The notes below the pieces were generated by a model that was not told the DNA's origin, did not search any database, and saw only the letters and a program-made list of their open reading frames with translations. Positions 1 to 8,290 of a stretch of 64,000 bases of DNA are shown here, piece after piece; the first letter of the stretch is position 1, and every line of letters starts with the position of its first letter. This DNA is from Culturomica massiliensis. Its GTDB lineage: Bacteria > Bacteroidota > Bacteroidia > Bacteroidales > Marinifilaceae. The stretch lies in assembly GCF_900091655.1 (NCBI RefSeq), contig NZ_LT594621.1:248001-312000 (forward strand). The letters run 5' to 3'. Both the position numbers and the translations under genes were made by a program.

Positions 1-754
1 TTTCGGTATCGGCGCCTTTTTCTTCCAATGCTTTTACCTGTTCGTAAAATTCATTTTTAATGAGACGGGTCGGGGCGATTTTCTTCAATGCTAACATCGT
101 TCCTCCTTCCGGGGTATCCCATACTCTTTGCTTGAATGCCTGATGTGCGGACGATTCGGTTGCGACTGCAAAGCGGGAACCGATTTGTACACCTGCAGCA
201 CCTAAAGCGAAAGCAGCCAGCATGGCTTTTCCGGAGGCTATACCGCCGGCAGCTATGACCGGCAGATTACATTGACTGACGACATCGGGAATCAGAGTCA
301 GGGTTGTGGTTTCTTCCCGGCCGTTATGTCCGCCGGCCTCAAACCCTTCTGCTACGACGGCATCGACTCCGGCTTCCTGGCTTTTCAGGGCGAAGGTAGC
401 GCTGCTGACGACATGTACTACCGTTATGTCGTGAGCCTTCAGCAAAGGGGTATATTTTTTCGGACTTCCGGCAGATGTAAATACGATTTTAACTTTTTCA
501 CGGATTAACATATCGATCAGATTGTCAATTTCCGGATATAAAAGCGGGACATTAACGCCCCAGGGCTTCGTGGTGGCTGTGTGCATTTTCCGGATGTGTT
601 CCAGTAAAGTTTCCGGATGCATAGAGCCGGCTCCGAGTAAGCCCAATCCGCCTTGATTGCTGACAGCCGATGCAAGGCGCCAACCGCTGCACCAAACCAT
701 CCCGCCTTGTATGATCGGGTATTTTATGCGAAAGAGTTTTGTGATTCGATTCAT
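1..754 (-). CDS. NAD(P)H-dependent flavin oxidoreductase, FabK/nitronate monooxygenase family (3' end outside window)
   Basis: Reading back from an ATG at 754 gives 251 codons with no stop, so the C-terminus lies left of the window. The protein starts MNRITKLFRIKYPIIQGGM, the usual opening of the FMN TIM-barrel family that holds 2-nitropropane dioxygenase (nitronate monooxygenase) and enoyl-ACP reductase II (FabK). The glycine-rich EGFEAGGHNG segment, with the histidine typical of the family, and the phosphate-binding IAAGGIASGK and GAAGVQIGSRF stretches are all present. Members oxidise nitronates or reduce enoyl-ACP with FMN in the cytosol; sequence alone does not decide which. It stands downstream of the MFS gene on the same strand but behind a strong terminator, so it is probably transcribed alone. 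Family assignment is firm, substrate is open. Confidence 0.85.
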   Translation of the reverse strand, partial: MNRITKLFRIKYPIIQGGMVWCSGWRLASAVSNQGGLGLLGAGSMHPETLLEHIRKMHTATTKPWGVNVPLLYPEIDNLIDMLIREKVKIVFTSAGSPKKYTPLLKAHDITVVHVVSSATFALKSQEAGVDAVVAEGFEAGGHNGREETTTLTLIPDVVSQCNLPVIAAGGIASGKAMLAAFALGAAGVQIGSRFAVATESSAHQAFKQRVWDTPEGGTMLALKKIAPTRLIKNEFYEQVKALEEKGADTE

Positions 755-794
755 AAGTTTATGGTAGTTAAATATAAGTATATTCCTATTTTCG

Positions 795-802
795 CAAATC
801 TA
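795..802 (-). promoter_or_regulatory. Candidate -7 promoter element for the flavin oxidoreductase
   Basis: The minus strand reads TAGATTTG, a match to the Bacteroidetes -7 consensus TAnnTTTG, about 40 bp before the start codon at 754. The place where a -33 box would fall is occupied by the upstream terminator hairpin, so no clear -33 motif is seen. Confidence 0.45.
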
Positions 803-840
803 CAAAAAAATAGCGGAAATTACCATGTAATTTCCGCTAT
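803..840 (-). terminator. Rho-independent terminator of the MFS gene
   Basis: A perfect 13-bp stem (810-822 with 828-840, loop CCATG) is followed on the minus strand by a run of seven T. It lies 22 bp past the MFS stop codon, so it ends that transcript. Confidence 0.85.
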
Positions 841-861
841 CTCTACAGTATTGAAGATAGA

Positions 862-2280
862 TTAATCCTTTTTGATATTCGGTAATTCCAAACCGTAACC
901 TTTGATTTTATCTTCTTTTTTCAACCAGAGACCCAATAATAGGGCAAATACACCCAAGCTGGCAAATACCAGCATCGGAACGGTGTAATTGTATTGTAGC
1001 GGGTCGGTGATGCCCGGGTTTACTGCCGCCAAAACATTGCCGATAATCATCGGGAATGCAAATAAACCTATATTCTGAATCCAGAAAATGACGGCATAAG
1101 CCGATCCCAACAGACGATCGTCAACTAATTTCGGGACACTCGGCCACAACGCCGCAGGAACGAGTGAGAAGGAAATTCCGAGTAGGATGATGGCTGTAAA
1201 TGCAATGACCGGCCCTGCCATACTGCCTTTCAATACCGGTAATGCGAGCGCAAATGTAAGGTGACAGATAATCATCAGGAGAGCTCCGAATATAAGCATG
1301 GAAGCCCCCTTTCCTTTCCGGTCCAGATAGTTACCCAAAATGGGTGTAATTGCAGCAGCGCCCAAAGGGAATACAGAAAAAATCAAACCTGCCTTTTCTG
1401 CCGTGAAATCCAGATTACATTGCAACATATTGATGGCATATTTCTGGAAGGGGAAAATAGCTGAATAGTACAACACACATAATAAAGCGACAAGCCAGAA
1501 TACTTTACTGGTAAAGATTTTACCCAAATCGCTGATTTTAAACGGTTCTTCAGGTTCTTCCCCGCTTTCTCCCATCTGTTTCTCCAGTTTTTTATCCATG
1601 AAGAAATATACGCAGAAAGAAATAAAACCGACAAGCAAAAGAATGACGCAGAACATCACGGAACGGGAAGCATCGCTGACTCCCCCCATGTTGGCGATTG
1701 CCGGTGATACGAGAACGGCTGCTGCAACTCCGATACGTGCGATAGCCATTTCAAGTCCCATGGCAAGAGCCATTTCTTTGCCTTTAAACCATTTTACGAT
1801 ACCTTTGGAAACCGTGATACCTGCCATTTCCACACCGCAACCGAAAATCATAAAACCTAACGCCGCCATTTTAGCGGAAGAAGGCATGCCTTCATAGAAG
1901 GGGAAGAAATTCCAGAAACCTTTTAAAAATTCATCGGCAGCACAGCCGCTAAAAGCCGAGGATACGGCGAAATATTTAATGTATGCACCGATGACCATCA
2001 ATGCTCCGGAAAGTAAAGCCGTGTAACGTACTCCGATTTTATCCAGGATAATACCGGCAAAAATCAGAAAGAATACAAATACATTCAAAAAGGTTTCACT
2101 TCCCTGATAAGTTCCGTAAGCAGTGGGGTCCCAGCCATGAGTTTCTTGTAACATGGCCTGTAACGGAGACAATATATCTACGAACATATAAGCAAAAAAC
2201 ATTGCCGAGGCCAATAAGATCAAGGCAGTCCAACGTGCTGCCGCAGAGTCTTTCAATAGTTTGTTGATTTTTTCTGTCAT
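862..2280 (-). CDS. Major facilitator superfamily transporter
   Basis: The 472-residue protein has about twelve hydrophobic segments arranged six plus six around a central cytosolic stretch rich in K and E (around residues 230-250), which is the normal MFS plan. The loop between helices 2 and 3 (DKIGVRY) and the corresponding second-half loop (DRKGKG) fit the repeated MFS loop motif. The stretch with GITVSKGIVKWFKGKEMA after helix 4 resembles the nitrate/nitrite-porter and MFSD1-like branches. It is an inner-membrane secondary carrier; the substrate cannot be read from sequence. It has its own -7 box (2322-2329) and its own terminator (803-840), so it is probably monocistronic. Confidence 0.85.
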   Translation of the reverse strand: MTEKINKLLKDSAAARWTALILLASAMFFAYMFVDILSPLQAMLQETHGWDPTAYGTYQGSETFLNVFVFFLIFAGIILDKIGVRYTALLSGALMVIGAYIKYFAVSSAFSGCAADEFLKGFWNFFPFYEGMPSSAKMAALGFMIFGCGVEMAGITVSKGIVKWFKGKEMALAMGLEMAIARIGVAAAVLVSPAIANMGGVSDASRSVMFCVILLLVGFISFCVYFFMDKKLEKQMGESGEEPEEPFKISDLGKIFTSKVFWLVALLCVLYYSAIFPFQKYAINMLQCNLDFTAEKAGLIFSVFPLGAAAITPILGNYLDRKGKGASMLIFGALLMIICHLTFALALPVLKGSMAGPVIAFTAIILLGISFSLVPAALWPSVPKLVDDRLLGSAYAVIFWIQNIGLFAFPMIIGNVLAAVNPGITDPLQYNYTVPMLVFASLGVFALLLGLWLKKEDKIKGYGLELPNIKKD

Positions 2281-2321
2281 AGTTTTTTATTTAGATTAAA
2301 TATATTTTCGCGCATTGCCGT

Positions 2322-2329
2322 CAAAGTTA
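2322..2329 (-). promoter_or_regulatory. Candidate -7 promoter element for the MFS gene
   Basis: The minus strand reads TAACTTTG, matching TAnnTTTG, about 40 bp before the ATG at 2280. No good -33 TTTG is visible at the right distance. Confidence 0.5.
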
Positions 2330-2341
2330 TAAGAAATAAAT

Positions 2342-2372
2342 AAAAAAGAGTGGTTTTCGATCACTCTTTTTT
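2342..2372 (-). terminator. Hairpin with U-tract, possible terminator of a very short transcript
   Basis: An 11-bp stem (2342-2352 with 2362-2372) has A-runs on the outside of its left arm, which read as a T-run on the minus strand. It lies only about 14 bp past the stop codon of a short open frame (2387-2521) and well downstream of the rubrerythrin terminator, so it does not belong to the rubrerythrin message. Confidence 0.5.
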
Positions 2373-2502
2373 AGATTTCAAACGATTTAACAACCCTTTC
2401 CGGCACAGATCATACCGCTGGGAGAAGTTCCCGTATACGGCTTTTCTTTTCCGGATTTTTTTCCGTAGCTTTCGGATGAAAGAGTATCGGTTTGGATTAC
2501 GT
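2373..2502 (-). other. Short open frame between two terminators, no normal start codon
   Basis: On the minus strand a frame open from about 2521 to the TAA at 2387 reads ...SGKEKPYTGTSPSGMICAGK and then GC before the stop. It ends just before a terminator-like hairpin, which suggests a short transcript. There is no ATG, GTG or TTG at a sensible place in this frame, so it may be a small peptide with an odd start, the tail of a decayed gene, or chance. I do not recognise it. Confidence 0.2.
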
Positions 2503-2546
2503 AAAAAACAACAGGCCTGTTTTATTTTTAAAACAGGCCTGTTGTT
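2503..2546 (-). terminator. Rho-independent terminator of the rubrerythrin gene
   Basis: A perfect 17-bp stem (2507-2523 with 2530-2546, loop ATTTTT) is followed on the minus strand by TTTTTT. It lies 18 bp after the rubrerythrin stop codon. Confidence 0.9.
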
Positions 2547-2564
2547 CTTTAGATGCGATGAACT

Positions 2565-3137
2565 TTAATAGTTATTCTTTTTCGGTTCAAAATAAGCTTG
2601 GGGATGTTCGCAAGCCGGACATTTCATCGGAGCTTTTTTACCTTTCAGTACATATCCGCAGTTACGGCATTGCCATTCGATCTCTTCGTCGCGTTCGAAC
2701 ACTTTACCGGCCTCAACGCGTGCCAACAAAGTCCGGTAGCGGGCTTCGTGTTCTGCCTCTACTTTAGCTATTTGACGAAATGTATTGGCAATCTGAGGAA
2801 AACCTTCTTCGTCTGCAATCTTTGCAAATTCAGGGTATAGATCTGCCCATTCTTCGTTTTCTCCTTCGGCTGCTGCTTTCAGGTTTTCGGCTGTCGTTCC
2901 GATGATACCGGCCGGATAACTTGCAGTGATTTCAACCATTCCTCCTTCCAGGTACTTGAAAAACTTCTTAGCATGTTCTTTTTCCTGTTCCGCCGTTTCC
3001 ATAAATACGCCGCTGATCTGTTCGTAACCTTCTTTTTTAGCTACACTGGCAAAGAATGTATAACGACTTCTGGCCTGAGATTCTCCTGCAAATGATTTCA
3101 GCAGGTTTTGTTCTGTTCTGGTTCCTTTAATACTCAT
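2565..3137 (-). CDS. rbr: Rubrerythrin
   Basis: The 190-residue protein starting MSIKGTRTEQNLLKSFAGE is a typical rubrerythrin. A ferritin-like four-helix domain (about residues 5-140) carries the carboxylate ligands in the segments FAGESQARSRY, AEQEKEHAKKF and VEAEHEARY for the diiron site. It is followed by a C-terminal rubredoxin-like domain with WQCRNCGY and MKCPACEHPQ, whose four cysteines bind one iron. It reduces hydrogen peroxide in the cytosol of anaerobes, taking electrons through rubredoxin or NAD(P)H. An upstream in-frame methionine would add 23 residues unlike rubrerythrin, so the start at 3137 is chosen. It has its own -7 box and terminator. Confidence 0.96.
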   Translation of the reverse strand: MSIKGTRTEQNLLKSFAGESQARSRYTFFASVAKKEGYEQISGVFMETAEQEKEHAKKFFKYLEGGMVEITASYPAGIIGTTAENLKAAAEGENEEWADLYPEFAKIADEEGFPQIANTFRQIAKVEAEHEARYRTLLARVEAGKVFERDEEIEWQCRNCGYVLKGKKAPMKCPACEHPQAYFEPKKNNY

Positions 3138-3194
3138 AACGTTATAGATTAAATGATTTGGCACTTCAATTTGTTTATGCAAGTTTAGTATGAA

Positions 3195-3202
3195 CAAAGA
3201 TA
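3195..3202 (-). promoter_or_regulatory. Candidate -7 promoter element for rubrerythrin
   Basis: The minus strand reads TATCTTTG, a full match to TAnnTTTG, about 58 bp upstream of the rbr ATG. It lies inside the longer open frame, which supports the downstream start codon. Confidence 0.55.
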
Positions 3203-3346
3203 GCAAACAAATACTTTGTTTTTATAAAATTATAGTTTTTATCTATATGCTTTGTCTATAATGCGAATACAGGTTATTAAGAATGAATTTAAATAAGATA
3301 AACAGCATTTGTTGAAGATTTATTCCGGGATACAGATGTCCGTTTT

Positions 3347-4996
3347 TTAAAATTCAGCCTTTTTTTCTATCCGGATAATCTCATGAGATACGGGATGCCG
3401 GAATTCGAGACTTTCGGCGTGAAGGTAAAGGCGTTCTGCTTCCCGGCCGTATAAGGTGTCGCCCAGGATAGGCGTGTTTAAGCCAAGCGGATGGGCAGCA
3501 TGGACACGTAGTTGGTGGGTTCTGCCGGTAAGGGGGTAAAATACGATGCGGGTTCGGTTGGCATTGTGCTCCACAACCCGGTATCGGGTAACGGACGGTT
3601 TACCGTGCTCGGGGCTGACGATCTGCCGCGGACGATCCCAGGGATCGAGACAAAGAGGAAGTTCAATAATTCCTTCGTCGCTGTCGATGTTACCGTCCAG
3701 GATAGCGACGTAACTTTTTTTTATAGTTCGGTTTTTGAATTGTCGCTGTAAATGGTAATGGATATCTTTGGTCTTGGCAATCAGCAGCAAGCCGGAAGTT
3801 GCCATATCCAGGCGGTGAACGGTCGTCAGGCCGGTAAGGGCGGGATGGTGTTTTTGGAGTAATTGACAAACGGAAGCCTGACTTGATTTTCCGGGGACGG
3901 ACAACATGCCTGCCGGTTTATTGACAATCAGTAACCATTGATCTTCATACAGGATTTCCAATTCATACCTGTCGGGCGTATTTTCAGGTAGAAGGTTGTC
4001 TTCGACATCCAGTCCCTGAAGCATATGCTTTAAAATCGGTTCGCATTTTCCCTTACAGGCAGGGTAATAGTATCCGTGCCGGCGGAGCTCCGTTTTCGGG
4101 GAATTGCCCCACCAGAATTCTGCCATGGCAATGGGGTGGAGACGATTGAGATAGGCATATTGCAATAATTTGGGGGCAGCGCATTCACCGGCGCCTGCGG
4201 GCGGTGTCTTATGTACGGTCTCTTTAAAGATATCACACAGATTTCTTATTTCGCCCCGGGCGTTTAGTAGCTGAAATTGCTCGAAAAGTTTTTGTTGTAA
4301 AGCGGCAGAACGGTTTTTGCGTTCTTCTTTTAGTGTTTCTATCTGTAAAGTGAAACGGTCTGTTTCAGCTTGAATTGCATCGATTTGTTTTTCCCAATAC
4401 TGTTTCAGTCGTCTGAATTCTGCTTTCCGGAATTGACTTTCTTTGAGTAAATCGGCTTGCTCTGCCTCTGTGAGGGGATTTTTACGACGGACGTCCCGGT
4501 CTGCCTTGGCTTTTTTTAAATTGTCTTTGGCATCGGCCAGTATTTGTCCGGCTTTTTGATTGATATCGCTGATTTTCTGCCGGATATTCAGGTAATGAGT
4601 ATCATTTTCCAGGATGTTTATCCGTTCGTTGAGGGCCGTTATATTTGCCTCTTCTTTTTTGAAAAAGCCTTGAGGTTGCTGTAGATCATAAACCGGAGGT
4701 ACGAAATAAGGATGTATATTCCGGCCTGCCAGAATACCGGAAAATGCTGCCAGATAGCCGATCCTGCCTGTTTCGGTCCGAACGACCAATACCCCGAACA
4801 TTTTACCTTTATTCAATTCCTCTTCCCATTGTTTTTGCCGGGAAAGATAGTCCTGAATCTCTTCTGAGGCAATGATACAAAGCGGATGGGGGGTGTAGTG
4901 AAAAGGACAGGTAAATTTTTGGGGTAGGACGATGTGTGTCACCGGTGTTGAAAAAGGATGGAATCCGGATATTTTGTTCTCTTTTTTCACTGACAT
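3347..4996 (-). CDS. RluA-family RNA pseudouridine synthase with long N-terminal extension
   Basis: The last 220 residues or so of this 549-residue protein are a pseudouridine synthase domain of the RluA/RsuA type: VNKPAGMLSVPG, then the catalytic-aspartate motif HRLDMATSGLLL, then GRTHQLRVH and LGDTLYG. It should isomerise uridine to pseudouridine in rRNA or tRNA. The first 320 residues form an extension: a globular segment with FGVLVV and GYLAAFSG (about 60-110), a long charged coiled-coil region (about 125-235), and a segment with CKGKCEPIL. This long architecture is known among bacterial RluA-like proteins, so it is not read as a recent fusion. The target uridine is unknown. Confidence 0.88.
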   Translation of the reverse strand: MSVKKENKISGFHPFSTPVTHIVLPQKFTCPFHYTPHPLCIIASEEIQDYLSRQKQWEEELNKGKMFGVLVVRTETGRIGYLAAFSGILAGRNIHPYFVPPVYDLQQPQGFFKKEEANITALNERINILENDTHYLNIRQKISDINQKAGQILADAKDNLKKAKADRDVRRKNPLTEAEQADLLKESQFRKAEFRRLKQYWEKQIDAIQAETDRFTLQIETLKEERKNRSAALQQKLFEQFQLLNARGEIRNLCDIFKETVHKTPPAGAGECAAPKLLQYAYLNRLHPIAMAEFWWGNSPKTELRRHGYYYPACKGKCEPILKHMLQGLDVEDNLLPENTPDRYELEILYEDQWLLIVNKPAGMLSVPGKSSQASVCQLLQKHHPALTGLTTVHRLDMATSGLLLIAKTKDIHYHLQRQFKNRTIKKSYVAILDGNIDSDEGIIELPLCLDPWDRPRQIVSPEHGKPSVTRYRVVEHNANRTRIVFYPLTGRTHQLRVHAAHPLGLNTPILGDTLYGREAERLYLHAESLEFRHPVSHEIIRIEKKAEF

Positions 4997-5280
4997 ATAC
5001 TGACCGTCTTTATTAAGTTAAACGGATAAGCCTAAAACGGGTATAAAAGTACGACGAATTTGTTCAATGGCAAAAGAAACGATCGGCAAAGCAGTTTTAC
5101 GGTTTATGATTTTTGATTTCCGATTGTTGGGGAAAAATTAATGTGTTTGAATACCTGGGAAAGAGGTTAAAGGTGACGTATAAAACCAGTGGCAAAATTA
5201 CACACTGGGACGGACTCAATTGTGTAATTTTTGATTCGAAACCGGGATGGGAGTTGATGCGGTAAATTAAATTTAAATTG
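4997..5280. other. Intergenic region between divergent genes
   Basis: This AT-rich spacer separates the RluA-like gene (minus) from the small plus-strand gene at 5356. Around 5101-5130 it holds degenerate 7-bp-spaced units (GATTTTT, GATTTCC), related to the tandem array at 57831. No RNA gene or further reading frame is convincing. Confidence 0.5.
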
Positions 5281-5313
5281 ATTTTTGATAGACCGGAATT
5301 TTGTATACTTTTG
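5281..5313 (+). promoter_or_regulatory. Promoter of the hypothetical gene at 5356
   Basis: TTTTTG (5281-5286) and TACTTTTG (5306-5313) match the Bacteroidetes -33 and -7 boxes with 19 bp between them. The start codon follows about 43 bp downstream. Confidence 0.65.
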
Positions 5314-5355
5314 AGTATCACGAAGGGGAGATAAAACAAAATAATTAGTCAGTTT

Positions 5356-5736
5356 ATGCTTTCAAGAGATCTCATTGCTACAGTAATCAAAACATTTTTT
5401 GAGGAACTGGATGATGTCCGGGACGGAGGAAAACGAAACGGAGACGAGTCGCTGTACGCCGGATTTTATTCCTCGTATTTTGCCAGGGACCGGGATTGGT
5501 TTATTCAGGCCTCGGTTAAGGAAATTACCACTTTTTTTGCAGACGATCCGATTTATAAGCTGGAAATGCTGACCGAATTGATCTACCGGGATGCCCGGAG
5601 GTTGACGGATGCGGAAATTCAGGGGGCTATGTATCGGAAGATTATAGAGTTGTACGATGTTATCGATGCGCGGAGCATGGAGTTTTCGGTAGAACGGATG
5701 AACCGGGTAGCGGAGTTGAAACAATTGCTGGGATAA
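5356..5736 (+). CDS. Small hypothetical helical protein
   Basis: The 126-residue protein starts MLSRDLIATVIKTFFEELDD and looks mostly alpha-helical and charged, with no signal peptide, membrane segment or cysteine pair. Its N-terminal pattern (RD..A..I..FFEEL) recalls DUF6483-like proteins, but the match is too weak to name. It has a good promoter (5281-5313) and is followed 52 bp later by the HsmA-like membrane protein on the same strand, so the two may be cotranscribed up to the terminator at 6168. Function unknown. Confidence 0.7.
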   Translation: MLSRDLIATVIKTFFEELDDVRDGGKRNGDESLYAGFYSSYFARDRDWFIQASVKEITTFFADDPIYKLEMLTELIYRDARRLTDAEIQGAMYRKIIELYDVIDARSMEFSVERMNRVAELKQLLG

Positions 5737-5788
5737 AACTAAGTTTATTCCGTATACGTAATACAGGGAAAACCAATATTACGAGAAT

Positions 5789-6148
5789 ATGCATCTTACC
5801 TCTTATGATGATCAGTTTTTATTAGCGGCTATCGTTATTATTTCGATGGCCTTGATTTTTTATTCGGTAGGTGTCTGGAGCGAGCGGATACAAGGACGTT
5901 TGAAAGGCTGGCATGTGGTCGCTTTCGGCTTGGGGTTGTTGTGTGATTTTGTCGGTACTGCTTTTATGGCCGAGTTGGTGAGGTTGACGGGACACGACAA
6001 TAGCCTGCATGCCACATTGGGAAGTATAGCGATATTCCTGATGGCCATTCATGCCGGCTGGGCCTTTTGGACTTTCCGGAAAGGGACACCCCGTATGAAA
6101 CATAATTTCAGCCGGTTCAGTATAGCCGTTTGGAGTATCTGGGAATGA
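5789..6148 (+). CDS. HsmA-like (TIGR03987 family) four-helix membrane protein
   Basis: The 119-residue protein has four hydrophobic segments (about residues 8-28, 42-62, 74-92 and 103-118) with the family's characteristic signatures: YSVGVWSER after the first helix, GLLCDFVGT in the second and HAGWAFW in the third or fourth. Length and layout fit the TIGR03987/HsmA family of small inner-membrane proteins, whose biochemical role is not settled. It follows the small gene at 5356 by 52 bp and ends just before a strong terminator. Confidence 0.7.
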   Translation: MHLTSYDDQFLLAAIVIISMALIFYSVGVWSERIQGRLKGWHVVAFGLGLLCDFVGTAFMAELVRLTGHDNSLHATLGSIAIFLMAIHAGWAFWTFRKGTPRMKHNFSRFSIAVWSIWE

Positions 6149-6167
6149 AAACGCAGTTGTAAACGGG

Positions 6168-6214
6168 GCTAATGTGCTGCGGCAGAGAATATGCCGGCAC
6201 ATTAGCTTTATTTG
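6168..6214. terminator. Terminator between convergent genes
   Basis: A 10-bp perfect outer stem (6168-6177 with 6197-6206) with further pairing inside is followed on the plus strand by a T-rich tail. It sits between the HsmA-like gene and ridA, which converge, so it could stop transcripts from both sides; the tail favours the plus strand. Confidence 0.7.
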
Positions 6215-6217
6215 TAT

Positions 6218-6595
6218 TTATTTTGCAGCAATGGTTTCTATTTCAACCAATGCCCCCATAGGCAATGATTTCACGGCAAAAGCTGCACGGGCAGGACAGT
6301 CTTTGGTGTAGTATCTGGCATATACCTCATTCATGGCAGCAAAATCACTGATGTCACTCAACAAACAGGTTGATTTTACGACATGATCGAAAGTATATCC
6401 GGCTTCTTCCAGAATGTAGCCTATATTTTTCAGTGCCTGTTCGGTTTGTTCTTTGATACCGCCTTCGGCAAATTTGCCGGTGGACGCGTCGATCGGAAGC
6501 TGACCGCTGATATAAAGTGTACCGTTGACTTCTACAGCCTGGCTATAGGGGCCGATGGCTTTCGGTGCTTTCGGAGAGTTGATGATTTTTTTCAT
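6218..6595 (-). CDS. ridA: RidA-family 2-iminobutanoate/2-iminopropanoate deaminase
   Basis: The 125-residue protein begins MKKIINSPKAPKAIGPYSQA and has the usual length of the family. The YISGQLPID segment, the PARAAFAV segment with the conserved arginine, and the closing MGALVEIETIA with the catalytic glutamate are all present. RidA trimers hydrolyse reactive enamine/imine products of PLP enzymes such as threonine dehydratase and so protect other PLP enzymes. It has its own promoter (6681-6710). Confidence 0.95.
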   Translation of the reverse strand: MKKIINSPKAPKAIGPYSQAVEVNGTLYISGQLPIDASTGKFAEGGIKEQTEQALKNIGYILEEAGYTFDHVVKSTCLLSDISDFAAMNEVYARYYTKDCPARAAFAVKSLPMGALVEIETIAAK

Positions 6596-6680
6596 AATCT
6601 TTTTGTTAATGATTGATTGTTATTTTAACGTTTTGTTTTCCACATTTTTTCCTGTCTTTACGGACATGTTTTATTTTGTA

Positions 6681-6710
6681 CAAAAGTAGGAACTTAAAAT
6701 TAAAAGTCAA
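6681..6710 (-). promoter_or_regulatory. Promoter of ridA
   Basis: The minus strand carries TACTTTTG (6688-6681) as -7 and TTG (6710-6708) as -33 with 19 bp between them. The ridA ATG follows about 85 bp downstream. Confidence 0.6.
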
Positions 6711-6783
6711 GTCTCACAATTCAAAAATCGAAGACGTTTATTGTTATGCGACATAGCAAACCGCCTTTATCGGCGGTGTACTT

Positions 6784-8187
6784 TTATTTCCATTCTGTTA
6801 CCTCTTCCCCGAGTTCGGGAATAGCAGAGGCATGGAATACGGGGCTCTTGATACCGGCTTTTTTCTGACGGTTATAATCTCCCAATGCTTTAAAGGCGAT
6901 TTTACTGAGCAGGATAATGGCGATGAGGTTGGTCAGCGTCATTATCGCCATGAATAAATCAGCCAGATTCCACACCAGATCAAGTCCGGCGAGAGAGCCG
7001 AATAATACCATTGCGCCTACAGCAATGCGGTATAATTGTAAATAAAAAGGTTTTGAGGAAATAAAAAACAAGTTGGTTTCACAGTAGGAATAGTTGCCTA
7101 CAATGGAACTGAAAGCAAAAAGCAGGATACATACGGCAATAAACGGGCTGCCGAAAGCTCCGATTTCATTCGAAAGGGCTGCCTGAGTCAGTTGTATCCC
7201 TTTTAAACCGCTTTCTGCCGAGAGATCGGAGAGCAGAATGATAAATGAAGTACAACTGCAAATAATGAGGGTGTCGGTAAAAACGCTCAAAGCCTGAATA
7301 AGGCCTTGTTTGGCCGGATGACTGACCGTGGCTGTGGCTGCTGCATTGGGAGCTGATCCCATGCCGGCTTCGTTGGAAAATAGTCCCCGGCGGACTCCTT
7401 GCATAATCGTTGCTCCCAGGCCACCGCCGATTACTTGTTCGAATCCGAATGCATTGGCGAAAATATGTTCGAAAAGGGCAGGGATATGGGTGATATTGAT
7501 CGATAAAATAAACACAGCTACCAGCATATAGGCAATAGCCATGATGGGAACGATGATACCCGATACCCTGGCTACCCGATGAATACCGCCGAATATGGTC
7601 AGAAAAGTGAAAAATGTCAGTATAACGGCCAACCAGATTCTGCTGAATCCGAAACTTTCATTAAATGCCAGAGAGATGGTGTTGGCCTGAACGGAATTGA
7701 ATACCAGTCCGAAAGTGACAATGATAATCAATGCAAAAAGAGTACCCATCCATTTCTTTTTCAAGCCTTTTTTCATGTAAAAAGCGGGACCGCCGATAAA
7801 TGATTTTTCTCCTTTTTCTTTATATATCTGGGCCAGGGTTGATTCGACGAATGCAGAAGCCGAACCGATCAAGGCAATCAGCCACATCCAGAAAACGGCT
7901 CCCGGTCCTCCTAGGGCTATGGCTGTCGCTACACCTGCTAAATTACCGGTTCCTACTCTGGAAGCCGTGGCGATGCAGAATGCCTGAAAGGAGGATACGG
8001 AGTTTTTGCTGTTACTCCCTGCAATCCCTTCTCCCAATAAACGAAACATTTCACGGATTTTTCGGAATTGTACGAAACGTGTCCGGAAAGTGAAATATAA
8101 ACCGGCACCGATCAGCGGGATAATGATCAGGAATGTCCATATCCAGTCGTTGAGCATAATAACCCAATTATTCAATGTTTCTTGCAT
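6784..8187 (-). CDS. Alanine/glycine:cation symporter (AGCS) family protein
   Basis: The 467-residue protein has about ten to eleven membrane segments and the family's hallmarks: FQAFCIATASRVGTGNLAG near residue 70, GGPGAVFWMW, and the RRGLFSNEAGMGSAPNAAA signature near residue 265. AGCS members import alanine or glycine with Na+ across the inner membrane. Upstream is a -7 box on its own strand, and the TetR gene is divergently placed about 100 bp away. That arrangement allows, but does not prove, control of the symporter by the regulator. Confidence 0.93.
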   Translation of the reverse strand: MQETLNNWVIMLNDWIWTFLIIIPLIGAGLYFTFRTRFVQFRKIREMFRLLGEGIAGSNSKNSVSSFQAFCIATASRVGTGNLAGVATAIALGGPGAVFWMWLIALIGSASAFVESTLAQIYKEKGEKSFIGGPAFYMKKGLKKKWMGTLFALIIIVTFGLVFNSVQANTISLAFNESFGFSRIWLAVILTFFTFLTIFGGIHRVARVSGIIVPIMAIAYMLVAVFILSINITHIPALFEHIFANAFGFEQVIGGGLGATIMQGVRRGLFSNEAGMGSAPNAAATATVSHPAKQGLIQALSVFTDTLIICSCTSFIILLSDLSAESGLKGIQLTQAALSNEIGAFGSPFIAVCILLFAFSSIVGNYSYCETNLFFISSKPFYLQLYRIAVGAMVLFGSLAGLDLVWNLADLFMAIMTLTNLIAIILLSKIAFKALGDYNRQKKAGIKSPVFHASAIPELGEEVTEWK

Positions 8188-8205
8188 AGCATATTGTTTT
8201 ATTTA

Positions 8206-8213
8206 CAAATATA
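8206..8213 (-). promoter_or_regulatory. Candidate -7 element of the AGCS symporter gene
   Basis: The minus strand reads TATATTTG, a match to TAnnTTTG, about 20 bp from the ATG at 8187. It is about 60 bp from the TetR operator-like palindrome. Confidence 0.5.
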
Positions 8214-8240
8214 CGCCGGATGATTAAAAATGATTGAATT

Positions 8241-8272
8241 TTTGCGTATTAAATTTATCGTTTTTATCTTTG
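8241..8272 (+). promoter_or_regulatory. Promoter of the TetR-family gene
   Basis: TTTG (8241-8244) and TATCTTTG (8265-8272) match -33 and -7 boxes with 20 bp between. The predicted transcript start falls about 7 bp later, inside the palindrome at 8274-8287. Confidence 0.7.
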
Positions 8273-8273
8273 A

Positions 8274-8287
8274 TGAACAATAGTTCA
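8274..8287 (+). promoter_or_regulatory. Palindromic operator candidate at the tetR transcript start
   Basis: TGAACAATAGTTCA has perfect 5-bp arms around AATA. It lies directly after the -7 box and just before the ATG at 8291, the expected place for a site through which a TetR-type protein represses its own gene. Confidence 0.55.
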
Positions 8288-8290
8288 ATA

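Noticed and set aside
6760..6777. ACCGCC/GGCGGT hairpin after the AGCS symporter gene as a terminator
   Set aside because: The stem is short and the minus-strand sequence after it has no T-run.
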